DNA of 64,000 bases, taken from NCBI RefSeq assembly GCF_014654205.1, contig NZ_BNAW01000037.1, positions 1 through 64,000 of the forward strand. The letters run 5' to 3'. Below the pieces are notes generated by a model. That model was not told the DNA's origin. It saw only the letters and a program-made list of their open reading frames with translations, and ran no database searches. A program made the position numbers and the translations under genes. Each line of letters starts with the position of its first letter. The stretch's first letter is position 1. This DNA is from Amycolatopsis bullii (GTDB taxonomy: Bacteria; Actinomycetota; Actinomycetes; Mycobacteriales; Pseudonocardiaceae). Shown here piece after piece: positions 24,423-32,429 of the stretch.

Positions 24423-25261
24423 AGCCGGTCGAGCTGCGTGCGCAGCGTGCCGGGGCCGAGTATCGACGCGCCGAGGGCTTCGACGCGCCGTTTCAGCTCC
24501 CGGTCGGCCGTCGCGACCAGGACCTCGGCCTGCTGCTGCGCGACGACCTCCACGATCTTCGAGTCGCCGTCGGTGTCCGCCGCGACGACTTCGACGCCTT
24601 CGGTGCCCGTGACGTGCTTCGCCTTTCCTTCGACGACCAGGACGATCCGTGGCCACCAGGTCACGGCCGGATCGTCCGGGTCCGGCACGCCCGCTTCGGC
24701 GAGCTTGGCAAGCTGGTCACGGAGGCGCTCGGCGGCACCGTGCCGATCGCGCCACCAGCCGTCCGGACGCGAGCCGACGACGTTGGCCCCGTCGACGACC
24801 AGGACGAGTTCACGCCCGACGCGGTCGCGCAGAGCGGGCCACGCGGCGGCGAAGTCGCGGTGAAGGGGGTAACCGGGGACGTCGTCGGGATCCACCCAGC
24901 GCACCTCCGCACTTTCGGTGTTGGCGACGCGCGCCTCGGCGCCGTCGGCGAGGGCGAGGACGGTGGTGTAGCTCCAGTCGCCGTGATCGACGACGGACGC
25001 CGAGACGGCGCGAAAGGCATCGGCGGGAACGGAGGCCTCTTCGAAGGCTTCGCGGGCAGCGGCGGTGCGGGCGGTCTCGCCGGCTTCGATGGCGCCGCCG
25101 GGCAGGGCCCAGGTGCGGCCGTGGTGCACCCACCAGGCGCGGCGCTGCAGGAGGACGCCGCGGGCGGGATCGACGAGCAGCAGCCCGGCGGCGCCGTAGC
25201 GGCCCCAGTGCACGTGCCCGCAGGAACAGCGGACGAACACGCTCGCGGACAGGTGACTCAC
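24419..25261 (-). CDS. Nudix hydrolase fused to a NYN/PIN-like nuclease domain
   Basis: This is a 280-residue two-domain protein. Residues 1-145 form a Nudix domain: the Nudix box starts at Gly56 (GGAIEAGETARTAAAREAFEEAS) with REAFEE at 70-75 as the metal site, preceded by a CSCGHVHWGRYG segment. Residues about 148-280 look like a NYN/PIN nuclease: LVLVVDGANVVGSRPDGWW with the first Asp, a central KIVEVVAQQ, and VATADRELKRRV with the last acidic site. The combination suggests hydrolysis of a nucleoside-diphosphate-linked group plus RNA cleavage, perhaps on capped or modified RNA ends; this is inference. The full-length sequence shows no frameshift. Confidence 0.8.
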   Translation of the reverse strand: MSHLSASVFVRCSCGHVHWGRYGAAGLLLVDPARGVLLQRRAWWVHHGRTWALPGGAIEAGETARTAAAREAFEEASVPADAFRAVSASVVDHGDWSYTTVLALADGAEARVANTESAEVRWVDPDDVPGYPLHRDFAAAWPALRDRVGRELVLVVDGANVVGSRPDGWWRDRHGAAERLRDQLAKLAEAGVPDPDDPAVTWWPRIVLVVEGKAKHVTGTEGVEVVAADTDGDSKIVEVVAQQQAEVLVATADRELKRRVEALGASILGPGTLRTQLDRL

Positions 25262-25273
25262 GTGTCCAGCGTG

Positions 25274-25591
25274 TCACAGGTCGGTCGTGGGTCGCCGGTC
25301 GTCGCGGGCGGTCGGCGGCGGATCGGTCCGGTCCGGTCGGCTGCTCCGGCCGCTTCGGCCGCCGATCAGCGCGGTCAGGAAGATGCCGAGGGTGCTGCCG
25401 CCGATCACGAGCCAGCCCACGACCACGCCGGGCACCAGCCACGTGAGCAGGTGCGCCGCGAGAACCCAGCCCACGCCGGCGAATGCGGCGGCGGTCAGCT
25501 TCGCCCACTTCCGGCTCGCCTTGTGCTGGGCGAAGAGCGCGGCGACGGCCAGGACCGCGCCTCCTGATCCGATCCACCCTTCCGTCGGCAT
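25274..25591 (-). CDS. Small membrane protein of unknown function
   Basis: This is a 105-residue protein from ATG 25591 (GGGA-type ribosome site). Three hydrophobic segments are visible: SGGAVLAVAALFA (about 9-21), FAGVGWVLAAHLLTWLVPG (about 36-54) and VVVGWLVIGGSTLGIFLTALI (about 55-75). A basic Arg/Asp/Thr-rich tail follows. It lies 12 bases upstream of the Nudix-NYN gene and is probably in the same transcript. No family is recognised. Confidence 0.6.
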   Translation of the reverse strand: MPTEGWIGSGGAVLAVAALFAQHKASRKWAKLTAAAFAGVGWVLAAHLLTWLVPGVVVGWLVIGGSTLGIFLTALIGGRSGRSSRPDRTDPPPTARDDRRPTTDL

Positions 25592-25764
25592 CCCCGCTCC
25601 CTTCCCCAGGTGGGGGATACCCGATCGAGAGTGGGGCAACACCGGGCTCTTCGCCGGGCCGAACGCGGGCGGCGCTGCAGTCGCGGAAAAGGCCACGGCA
25701 GCAGACGAACGGGAATGAAGACGGGACCCACACCCCCCGCAACCCCGATCCGAAGCCCCAACAC

Positions 25765-25820
25765 GGCCGGCGGCGCCGGGTCAAGGCACGCTTTCCCGCC
25801 TTGACGCGGTGCCGCCGGCC
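25765..25820 (-). terminator. Long hairpin downstream of the glucokinase operon
   Basis: The arms 25765-25787 and 25798-25820 are complementary at 21 of 23 positions with a 10-base loop (ACGCTTTCCC). The hairpin lies 68 bases past the glucokinase stop and probably ends that operon. The stem contains TCAAGGC/GCCTTGA next to the loop. The rest of the gap 25592-25887 shows no gene. Confidence 0.75.
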
Positions 25821-25887
25821 GTAGTCACAATCGGGCATCGGGGTGGCGGGGAAGCCCACCGAAGGATCGCAACAGCCCCAGCCCGGA

Positions 25888-26841
25888 TCAGACCGGGGTC
25901 TTCGCCGCCTCCAGCGCCAAAGCCGCCGCGCCGACGATGGCCGTGTCGTCGCCCAGGTGAGCCGTCCGAATCCTCGCCAACGGCCGGTGACGCGCCCCCG
26001 TGATCGTCCCCGCGTAGTGCTCCCGCGCCTCGTCCAGGAACAGCGGCGCCGACTCCGACACCCCTCCCCCGATGACGATGATCTCCGGGTCGAACACGTC
26101 CGCCACCAGCGCCAGGCCCTCGCCGAGCCACTTGGCCAGCTCCGCCATCGCCAGCTGGGCGATCGGGTCGCCGTCGCGGGCCGCGCCCGCGACTCGCCTG
26201 CCCGTCACCGATCCCGGGTCGCCCGCGACCTGCGGGGCCAGCACCGTCGAGCGGCCCGGGTGCCGGGCCAGCAGCTCCACCGCCGTCGCCGCCAGGGCCG
26301 TTCCGCTGCAGTAGCGCTCCCAGCAGCCGTACTTGCCGCACGGGCACGGGCGGCCGCCGCGGACCACCGTCAGGTGGCCCAGCTCCGGGGCCACGCCGTA
26401 CGCGCCGCGGTACAGCTTGCCATTCAGCAACAACCCCGCGCCGATGCCCGTGCCCAGGGCCACCAGAGCCGCCACCTGGGCGCCGCGGGCCGCTCCGAAA
26501 CGGTGCTCGCCCACGATCGCCGAATTGACGTCGTGCTCCAGCAGCACCGGCAGGCCGACGCGCTTCTCGATCCGGTCGGCGACCGGGGCGCCGCGCCACG
26601 CCAGGTGCGGGGCGAACATCACCGAGCGGCGGTCGCGCGCCACGAAGCCCGCCACCGCCAGCCCGACCCCGGCCACCTCGTGGCGGTTGCGCAGGTCCTC
26701 GACCACGCCGGCGATGGCGTCCTCGAGCGCGCCCTCCTCGGTCGGCGTCGCGACGCGCGCCGTGTCGAGCAGGGAGCCGCGTTCGTCCACCACGCCGGCC
26801 CGGATGCTCGTCCCGCCGACGTCCACCCCTATCGTCCGCAA
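25888..26841 (-). CDS. glkA: ROK-family glucokinase
   Basis: This 317-residue sugar kinase makes glucose 6-phosphate. The ATP loop is GVDVGGTSIRAGVV (residues 5-18), the catalytic Asp is in LEHDVNSA (Asp104), and the ROK zinc site has His156 (GHLTV) and CPCGKYGC (Cys166, 168, 173). It starts at TTG 26841 with GGAGAG upstream; this start begins exactly at the ATP-binding strand. In Streptomyces the orthologue GlkA is also central to carbon catabolite repression. It is the last gene of a set that also includes the 26843, ArsA-like and SRPBCC genes. It supplies the substrate upstream of the PPi-type phosphofructokinase. Confidence 0.92.
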   Translation of the reverse strand: MRTIGVDVGGTSIRAGVVDERGSLLDTARVATPTEEGALEDAIAGVVEDLRNRHEVAGVGLAVAGFVARDRRSVMFAPHLAWRGAPVADRIEKRVGLPVLLEHDVNSAIVGEHRFGAARGAQVAALVALGTGIGAGLLLNGKLYRGAYGVAPELGHLTVVRGGRPCPCGKYGCWERYCSGTALAATAVELLARHPGRSTVLAPQVAGDPGSVTGRRVAGAARDGDPIAQLAMAELAKWLGEGLALVADVFDPEIIVIGGGVSESAPLFLDEAREHYAGTITGARHRPLARIRTAHLGDDTAIVGAAALALEAAKTPV

Positions 26842-26842
26842 C

Positions 26843-27304
26843 TCAGCTCTCCCACTCGTCGCGCCGGCGGACGGCGATGTGCTGCACCCGCGGCGACGGC
26901 CGCGGGTCCGCGGGCCGCGGCGCGGGCCGGAACCCGGGCATGTGCACGCCCTCCTCCGGCTCCCAGCGGTCCGCGAGCACCGCGCGCAGCAGGGCGACCA
27001 GCTGCGCGAGCTGCTCGGCCAGCCGCGCGACCAGCTCGGGCCGTTCACCCCGTACCACCGCGACGATCGCACAGAGTGGACACCACCCGCACGCCGAACC
27101 GTCCGGTTTCGCCTCGTCAGGCAGGCCGTGACCACCGGGGCTTCGCCCCGGGCCGGGGGCTTCGCCACCCGGAGCCCCCGAAAAGAAGTTGCCGTGCCCG
27201 GCCGCCAGCACGCCTTCCAGCCACGGCGCCGCCTTGTCGGCGACCAGCTCGGCGAGCAGGCGGATCTCCTCCGTCAGGCGCGGCCCGTGTTGCTCTTCGC
27301 TCAC
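26843..27304 (-). CDS. Conserved protein upstream of glucokinase (DUF5304/SCO2127-like position)
   Basis: This 153-residue protein starts at GTG 27304, overlapping the upstream ATPase stop (GTGA). A helical N-terminus (LTEEIRLLAELVADKAAPWL) is followed by a Gly/Pro-rich linker, a CGWCPLCAIV motif that could bind a metal, a helix LVARLAEQLAQLVALLRAVL, and a basic C-terminus ending RRRDEWES. Streptomyces has a gene at the same place (SCO2127, next to glkA) linked to glucose repression; equivalence here rests on position and general layout, not on an alignment. Cytoplasmic. Confidence 0.7.
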   Translation of the reverse strand: MSEEQHGPRLTEEIRLLAELVADKAAPWLEGVLAAGHGNFFSGAPGGEAPGPGRSPGGHGLPDEAKPDGSACGWCPLCAIVAVVRGERPELVARLAEQLAQLVALLRAVLADRWEPEEGVHMPGFRPAPRPADPRPSPRVQHIAVRRRDEWES

Positions 27305-28434
27305 CCGCGTCCCCGGTTCCCGGCCAGGTGCACGACCAGGCCGTCGGCGTCGGACTCCGCGCCGGTGATCCGGCACGGCCGCAGCGGCTCCGGCAGGGCG
27401 ATGAGCCTGCGGAAGCCGTCCACGGTGATCGCCAGGTCGTCGTCGACGCGGGCGAGGTCGACCTCGGCGTCCCGCGCGAGCGGGAGCGCGACGCGCAGGG
27501 TGTACCCGCCGTCGGCGGGCCGCACGCGCAGCAGCGGCGTGACCGGTGTGCCGTGACCGGTGAGCGGGTCTTCGCCGCGGTAGAGCTCGGCGGCGATCTC
27601 CAGCAGCGCGGGCAGCCCGACCGGCTCGACGGCGCGGTGCTCGACCCGGGCGACCGGCGCGATCCCGGCCGCGGCGAGTTCGGCGAGCACGGCGTCCTGC
27701 TGCGTCCGGCGCGTGCGCAGCCAGGACGCGGCGCCCCCGCGCCAGATGCCGGGCGCTGGCATCAGCCGGTTGGCGATCAGGCCGTCGACGGCGATGCCGC
27801 GCAGGGCCAGCGAGCTGAGCGTGCGCCGCGCCTCGGCGACGACCACCCGCTCCGGCGTCAGGACCAGCCGGACGGTCGTCACCGCCGGGTCGGTGAGCAG
27901 GGCGCGCAGGCCGTCGAGGTGGGCGCCGAGCCGGCGCACCGAGTCCGTGACGCGGCCGCGCGGCCCGAACACGCGGGTCAGGTAGCCGGAGACGGCCTCG
28001 GGCAGGGCGAGCAGCCGCAGCGTCTCGGCCGTCGGCCCGCAGTCGACGACGACGGTCTCCCACGGGCCGTCCTCGGCCAGCCGGCGGACTTCGGTGAGGG
28101 CGAGCAGCTCGTCGACGCCGGGCAGCACGGTGAGCTCTTCGGCGTCGAGGGTGTCGAGTCCCGCGCCGGCCAGCACCGCGCGCAGTTCGCCGCGCAGCCG
28201 CTCCCAGGAGGCGTCCACCAGGGTCCGCGCATCGACCTGCACCCCCGAGAGCAGGGCGTCCACTTCGGACGGTTCGGCGCCGAGGGGGCGGGCGAAGGCG
28301 TCACCGAGGGAGTGGGCCGGATCGGTGGACACGACGAGGGTCTTCCTGCCGCGGGCGGCGAGGGCGGCGCCGGTGGCCGCGGCCAGCGTGGTCTTCCCGA
28401 CACCCCCCTTGCCGGTGCACAGCAGGATCCGCAC
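27301..28434 (-). CDS. ArsA-like P-loop ATPase
   Basis: This 377-residue ATPase is of the ArsA/GET3 class. The deviant Walker A is CTGKGGVGKTTLAAA (residues 6-20), followed by VVSTDPAHSLGDAF. A VVDCGPTAETLRLLALPE switch region and a C-terminal tail domain with a beta-rich end complete it. In actinomycetes such single-ATPase proteins are not arsenic pumps and their cargo is unknown; membrane-protein or cell-envelope roles are suggested. Its start is 4 bases after the SRPBCC gene, and its stop overlaps the next gene by GTGA. Confidence 0.85.
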   Translation of the reverse strand: MRILLCTGKGGVGKTTLAAATGAALAARGRKTLVVSTDPAHSLGDAFARPLGAEPSEVDALLSGVQVDARTLVDASWERLRGELRAVLAGAGLDTLDAEELTVLPGVDELLALTEVRRLAEDGPWETVVVDCGPTAETLRLLALPEAVSGYLTRVFGPRGRVTDSVRRLGAHLDGLRALLTDPAVTTVRLVLTPERVVVAEARRTLSSLALRGIAVDGLIANRLMPAPGIWRGGAASWLRTRRTQQDAVLAELAAAGIAPVARVEHRAVEPVGLPALLEIAAELYRGEDPLTGHGTPVTPLLRVRPADGGYTLRVALPLARDAEVDLARVDDDLAITVDGFRRLIALPEPLRPCRITGAESDADGLVVHLAGNRGRG

Positions 28435-28438
28435 GTTG

Positions 28439-28873
28439 CTAGCCCTCGGCCCGCTTCTTGAGCTCCTTCAGCGCGGTGTCCATGACCATCTTCTCGGCCT
28501 TGCGGCGCAGCAGGCCGATCATCGGCAGCGCCAGCTCGACCGACAGCGTGTAGGTGACCCGCGTCCGGCCGCCGAGGTCGGCCAGCGCGTAGCGGCCGTT
28601 CTGCGCCTTCTGCATCTGGCCCTTGACCAGGTGCCAGCTGACGCCGAGGCCGTCTTCGTCCCAGTCATACTCGAGGGTGTAGACGTCCTTGATCGGACCG
28701 GCGTCGAGGGTCAGCTTGACCTGCTTGGCCCGGCCTTCGGCGTCGGTGTCGAGGACCTCGGTCTGCCGGACGGCCTTGGCCCATTCCGGGTACGCGGGGA
28801 AGTCGGCGATCACGGCCATCACCCGGCTGGGCTCGGCGTCGACCTCGATGGACTGTGTGGACTGCTCGGCCAT
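28439..28873 (-). CDS. SRPBCC-family protein (polyketide cyclase/dehydrase-like)
   Basis: This 144-residue START/SRPBCC-like protein has the family pattern QSIEVDAEPSRVMAVIADFPAYPEWAKAV near the N-terminus, then a curved sheet and a long C-terminal helix. It probably binds a hydrophobic ligand. The order SRPBCC, ArsA-like, 26843 gene, glucokinase forms a tight operon, which suggests a shared envelope or sugar-linked function, but no enzyme activity can be assigned. The tail KKRAEG is basic. Confidence 0.82.
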   Translation of the reverse strand: MAEQSTQSIEVDAEPSRVMAVIADFPAYPEWAKAVRQTEVLDTDAEGRAKQVKLTLDAGPIKDVYTLEYDWDEDGLGVSWHLVKGQMQKAQNGRYALADLGGRTRVTYTLSVELALPMIGLLRRKAEKMVMDTALKELKKRAEG

Positions 28874-28900
28874 GGGTCGAAGCGTAGCCGCCGCGGTTGG

Positions 28901-29695
28901 TCACCAGCGCAGCACGTAGGGCTGCCCGGTCTCCTTGAAGTGACCCACGTTGCGGCACTCGGTCAGGCCGACCCGGGCGCGGGGCGCCAGTGGCTGGTGC
29001 ACGTGCCCGAACACCGACCAGCGCGGCCGCTGCGCCCGGATCAGCTCCAGCAGCGCCGTCGAGCCGATCTCGCTGCGGCGGGCGACGACGTCGTAGGTCA
29101 GCTCGGGCAGGGCCGGCGGGCCGTGCGTGCAGAGCACGTCCACGTCGGTCAGCGCGGCCACGCTCCGGTCGTAGTCCGCGCGGTCCCGCAGGTAGGGCCG
29201 CCAGGCGGCGCCCTTGCGGGGCCGCGGGACGACGCCGTCGGGCAGCAGCGCGCCGCCGACGAACCCGAACCGCAGGCCGCCGATCTCCGCGACCTCGCCG
29301 TCGAGCACCCGCACGCCCTCGCCGGCGAACTCCGGCCACAGCGCCGGGGTGTCGACGTTGCCGGGGGTGGCGTAGGTGGGCGCCGTCATCGCCGCGAACA
29401 GCGTCGCGTACTGCGCGCGGATGGCCTCGTCGACCGCGGAGGCCGGGTCTTCGAGGGTCGCCCAGAGCGTGCGCGAGAAGGCAACGGTTTCGTCACGGGT
29501 GCCCTCGCGGCGCAGGCGGGCGAACTCGCCGACCTTCTCGCTGCCGAACAGGGCGCCCATGATGCCCTTTTCGTGGTCGTGGTAGTCGACGAAGTCGATC
29601 AGGTCGCCGAGCACGACCAGGGCGTCCGCCCCGTCGCCGGCCCGCTTCAACGCGTCCGCGTTGCCGTGCACGTCCGAGACGACGTGTACCCGCAC
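28901..29695 (-). CDS. Calcineurin-like metallophosphoesterase
   Basis: This 264-residue enzyme has the full metallophosphoesterase signature: SDVHGNADAL (residues 7-16), VVLGDLIDFVDYHDHE, a GNVDTP motif in place of GNHD, CTHGPPA and FGHVHQP near the C-terminus. It hydrolyses phosphomonoesters or diesters with two metal ions; the substrate is not known. The Asn-Val-Asp variant of the GNHE motif is common in YfcE-like members. It lies between two SRPBCC genes on one strand, 27 bases before the next and 9 bases after the previous. Confidence 0.87.
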   Translation of the reverse strand: MRVHVVSDVHGNADALKRAGDGADALVVLGDLIDFVDYHDHEKGIMGALFGSEKVGEFARLRREGTRDETVAFSRTLWATLEDPASAVDEAIRAQYATLFAAMTAPTYATPGNVDTPALWPEFAGEGVRVLDGEVAEIGGLRFGFVGGALLPDGVVPRPRKGAAWRPYLRDRADYDRSVAALTDVDVLCTHGPPALPELTYDVVARRSEIGSTALLELIRAQRPRWSVFGHVHQPLAPRARVGLTECRNVGHFKETGQPYVLRW

Positions 29696-29704
29696 CCTGC
29701 TCCC

Positions 29705-30112
29705 CTAGTTCTCGCGCGGAGGGACGCCGGGCTCGCGCCCGTCCTCCAGGATCTCCTTGAGCCCGAGCGCGATCGCCTTGGCCGCGCGGGCCCGCCGGTC
29801 GAACTCCCGCCGCAGGTCACGTGGCGCCAGCGCACGGGGCGCCCCGGCCGCGTCGGCGGGGGTCGCCCGCAGGAAGTAGTGCAGCAGGGTGCCGTCGAGC
29901 ACCGGCTCGAGCCAAACCTCCATCGTACCGACGAGCGCGCCCGTCACGGTCCAGCGCAGGCCCTTGTCCCCCCGGTCGGTGTAGACCTCCAGGACCAGGT
30001 CGGGCCAGTAGCGCCGCCAGGAGGCCGGCTCGGCGAAGACCGCGGCCACGGTGGCGGGCGGAACGGCGAGGAACGTCTCGTCGACGATGTCGAGTGAGGG
30101 TGGCGCGTTCAC
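29705..30112 (-). CDS. SRPBCC-family protein
   Basis: This 135-residue protein has the SRPBCC pattern VDETFLAVPPATVAAVFAEPASWRRYWPDLVLEVYTDRG and a middle strand set with LRWTVTGALVGTMEVWLEP. It resembles polyketide-cyclase-like proteins from the mycolata and relatives. It is the first gene of the minus-strand series down to glucokinase and is divergent from the acyl-CoA synthetase, which hints at a lipid-related ligand. This is inference from context only. Confidence 0.8.
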   Translation of the reverse strand: MNAPPSLDIVDETFLAVPPATVAAVFAEPASWRRYWPDLVLEVYTDRGDKGLRWTVTGALVGTMEVWLEPVLDGTLLHYFLRATPADAAGAPRALAPRDLRREFDRRARAAKAIALGLKEILEDGREPGVPPREN

Positions 30113-30240
30113 GTGCGAAGAATGTCACGGCCTCGCCTCGCGGGGTCGATCAGCATGGTCTTAAGGTGCTCACCACGCTAAGTTGACTGGCGGGTAACAG
30201 CGGTGTCACCTGCCGCACGCGTTTGAACACGGAGGTCCAC

Positions 30241-32037
30241 GTGCGCGAATACAGCGCTCCCGCCGGCAAGCCGGTGGCCGACGACGAAAACATGTCCGAC
30301 GTCGTCTGGGCGAACGCCGAGCGGTTCTCCGACGTGGTGAGCTTCCGCCGCCAGGTCGAGGGCAGCTGGCTGGACGTGACCGCCAAGGAGTTCGCGGCAG
30401 AGGTGCTGGCCGTGGCCAAGGGCCTGGCCAAGGCCGGGATCGGCCGCGGCGACCGCGTGGGCCTGATGTCGAAGACCCGCTACGAGTGGACGCTGATCGA
30501 CTTCGCGATCTGGGCGGCCGGCGCGGTGACCGTGCCCATCTACGACACGTCCTCCCCCGAACAGGTGCACTGGATCCTCTCCGACTCGGCCGCCAAGGGC
30601 GTGTTCGTCGAGACGAACGCCCACGCCGCGGCGGTCGACCAGATCCGCGACCGGCTCACCGACCTGCAGAACACCTGGCAGATCGAGGGCGACTCCCCCG
30701 CCGTCGAGGAGCTGTCCGCGCTGGGCGCTTCCCTTTCGGACGACGAGCTGCACGACCGCCGCCGCGAGGTGACCGCGGACGAGCTGGCCACCATCGTCTA
30801 CACCTCGGGCACCACCGGCCGCCCCAAGGGCGTCGAGCTGACCCACCGCAACCTCCTGGCCGAGATCCGCGCCGACATCGAGGCGTTCCCGCAGCTGATG
30901 GAGCAGGGCAACTCGCTGCTGTGCTTCCTGCCGCTGGCGCACGTGCTGGCCCGCGCGATCGCCGTCACCGCGCTCACCGCCCGCGTCACCCTCGGGCACA
31001 CGCCGGACGTCAAGAACCTGGTCGCCGACCTGGGCACCTTCCGGCCGACGTTCGTCGTCGCCGTGCCGCGCGTGTTCGAGAAGGTCTACAACTCGGCGAA
31101 GCAGAAGGCCCACAGCGAGGGCAAGGGCAAGATCTTCGACGCCGCCGAGGCCACCGCGGTCGCCTACAGCGAGGCGCAGGACACCGGCGGCGCCGGGCTG
31201 GGGCTGAAGCTGAAGCACCTGGTGTTCGACAAGCTGGTCTACGGCAAGCTGCGCGCGGCCCTCGGCGGCCGCTGCGTCGCGGCCGTCTCGGGCGGCGCGC
31301 CGCTGGGCGCGCGGCTGGCCCACTTCTTCCGCGGCATCGGCGTCCCGGTGTTCGAGGGCTACGGCCTCACCGAGACGTCCGCGGCGGCGAACGTCAACAC
31401 GCAGACGGCGTTCCGCGTCGGCACGGTCGGCAAGCCGGTCAACGGCACGTCGGTCCGCATCGCCGACGACGGCGAGGTCCTCCTCAAGGGCGACGTCGTG
31501 TTCCGGGCGTACTACAACAACCCGCAGGCGACGAAGGAAGCGCTCACCGACGGCTGGTTCCACACCGGCGACCTGGGCGAGCTGGACTCCGACGGCTTCC
31601 TGAAGATCACCGGCCGCAAGAAGGAGATCATCGTGACGGCGGGCGGCAAGAACGTCGCCCCGTCCGGCCTCGAGGACACGATCAAAGCCTGCCCGCTGGT
31701 CAGCCAGGCGATGGTGGTCGGCGACCAGCGCCCGTTCATCGCGGCACTGGTCACCGTGGACGAGGAGTACTTCCCGTCCTGGAAGTCCCAGCACGGCAAG
31801 CCTTCCGGCGCTTCGGTGGCGGACCTCGCCGCGGACCCGGACCTCCTCGCGGAGATCCAGGCCGCGGTCGACGAGGCGAACAAGTCGGTGTCCAAGGCCG
31901 AGGCGATCAAGAAGTTCACCGTGCTGGCGAACGACTTCACCGAGGCCGGCGGGGAGATCACGCCGAGCCTGAAGCTGAAGCGGAACGTGGTCACGAAGAA
32001 CTACGCCGACGACATCGAAGGCCTGTACAAGAAGTAG
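30241..32037 (+). CDS. Long-chain fatty-acid-CoA ligase (FadD15-like)
   Basis: This 598-residue enzyme activates fatty acids to acyl-CoA via acyl-adenylate. AMP-binding motifs are present: YTSGTTGRPKGVELTH (about 184-199), GYGLTETSAAANVN, DGWFHTGDLGELDSDGFLKITGRKKEIIVTAGGKNVAP, and a C-terminal catalytic Lys region (TPSLKLKRNVV). Overall it is closest in plan to FadD15 of mycobacteria. The start is GTG 30241 with GGAGG five bases before it. It is divergent from an SRPBCC gene and ends 4 bases before the convergent monooxygenase-like gene. It may feed the acyl-CoA pool used by TesB and the FadE enzymes. Confidence 0.9.
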   Translation: MREYSAPAGKPVADDENMSDVVWANAERFSDVVSFRRQVEGSWLDVTAKEFAAEVLAVAKGLAKAGIGRGDRVGLMSKTRYEWTLIDFAIWAAGAVTVPIYDTSSPEQVHWILSDSAAKGVFVETNAHAAAVDQIRDRLTDLQNTWQIEGDSPAVEELSALGASLSDDELHDRRREVTADELATIVYTSGTTGRPKGVELTHRNLLAEIRADIEAFPQLMEQGNSLLCFLPLAHVLARAIAVTALTARVTLGHTPDVKNLVADLGTFRPTFVVAVPRVFEKVYNSAKQKAHSEGKGKIFDAAEATAVAYSEAQDTGGAGLGLKLKHLVFDKLVYGKLRAALGGRCVAAVSGGAPLGARLAHFFRGIGVPVFEGYGLTETSAAANVNTQTAFRVGTVGKPVNGTSVRIADDGEVLLKGDVVFRAYYNNPQATKEALTDGWFHTGDLGELDSDGFLKITGRKKEIIVTAGGKNVAPSGLEDTIKACPLVSQAMVVGDQRPFIAALVTVDEEYFPSWKSQHGKPSGASVADLAADPDLLAEIQAAVDEANKSVSKAEAIKKFTVLANDFTEAGGEITPSLKLKRNVVTKNYADDIEGLYKK

Positions 32038-32041
32038 CCGT

Positions 32042-32386
32042 TCAGGGCCGGGTGAAGCCGGTGCTGCGTTCCACCTTGGCCACGTGCAGGGTGTAGCTCT
32101 CGTACCACTCGGCCCGCCCGCGCCGCTGCGCCGCCCGGTGCTCGGCGTGGCTCCGCCACTGCGCGAGCGCGTCGGCGTCGCGGAAGTACCCGACGGTGAT
32201 GCCGAGTCCGCCGGGGGTCTGGGCGTGATCCATGCCCAGGTACCCGGGGATCGCCGCGACCAGCTCCTCCATGCGCGCGTTGGTCTCGGCGTAGCCGCTC
32301 TGCTCGGCGGTGCGCACCGTGCTGAAGACGGCCACGTAGTACGGCGGTTCGAAGGGGCCGGCCGGCGCTTCCGGGTGATCGCTCAT
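32042..32386 (-). CDS. Antibiotic biosynthesis monooxygenase (ABM) domain protein
   Basis: This is a 114-residue dimeric alpha/beta-barrel-type protein. The pattern YYVAVFSTVRTAEQSGYAETNARMEELVAAIPGYLGMDHA, then GITVGYFRDADALAQWRSHAEHRAAQRRGR, is that of the ABM/YgiN group. Members include haem-degrading and cofactor-free oxygenases, and many have no known substrate. The start is ATG 32386. It is convergent with the acyl-CoA ligase with only 4 bases between the stops. Role unknown. Confidence 0.83.
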   Translation of the reverse strand: MSDHPEAPAGPFEPPYYVAVFSTVRTAEQSGYAETNARMEELVAAIPGYLGMDHAQTPGGLGITVGYFRDADALAQWRSHAEHRAAQRRGRAEWYESYTLHVAKVERSTGFTRP

Positions 32387-32429
32387 GGCGTCACCGTAGG
32401 GTGGCCCGCCCGGGCGGGCCACCCGTTTC

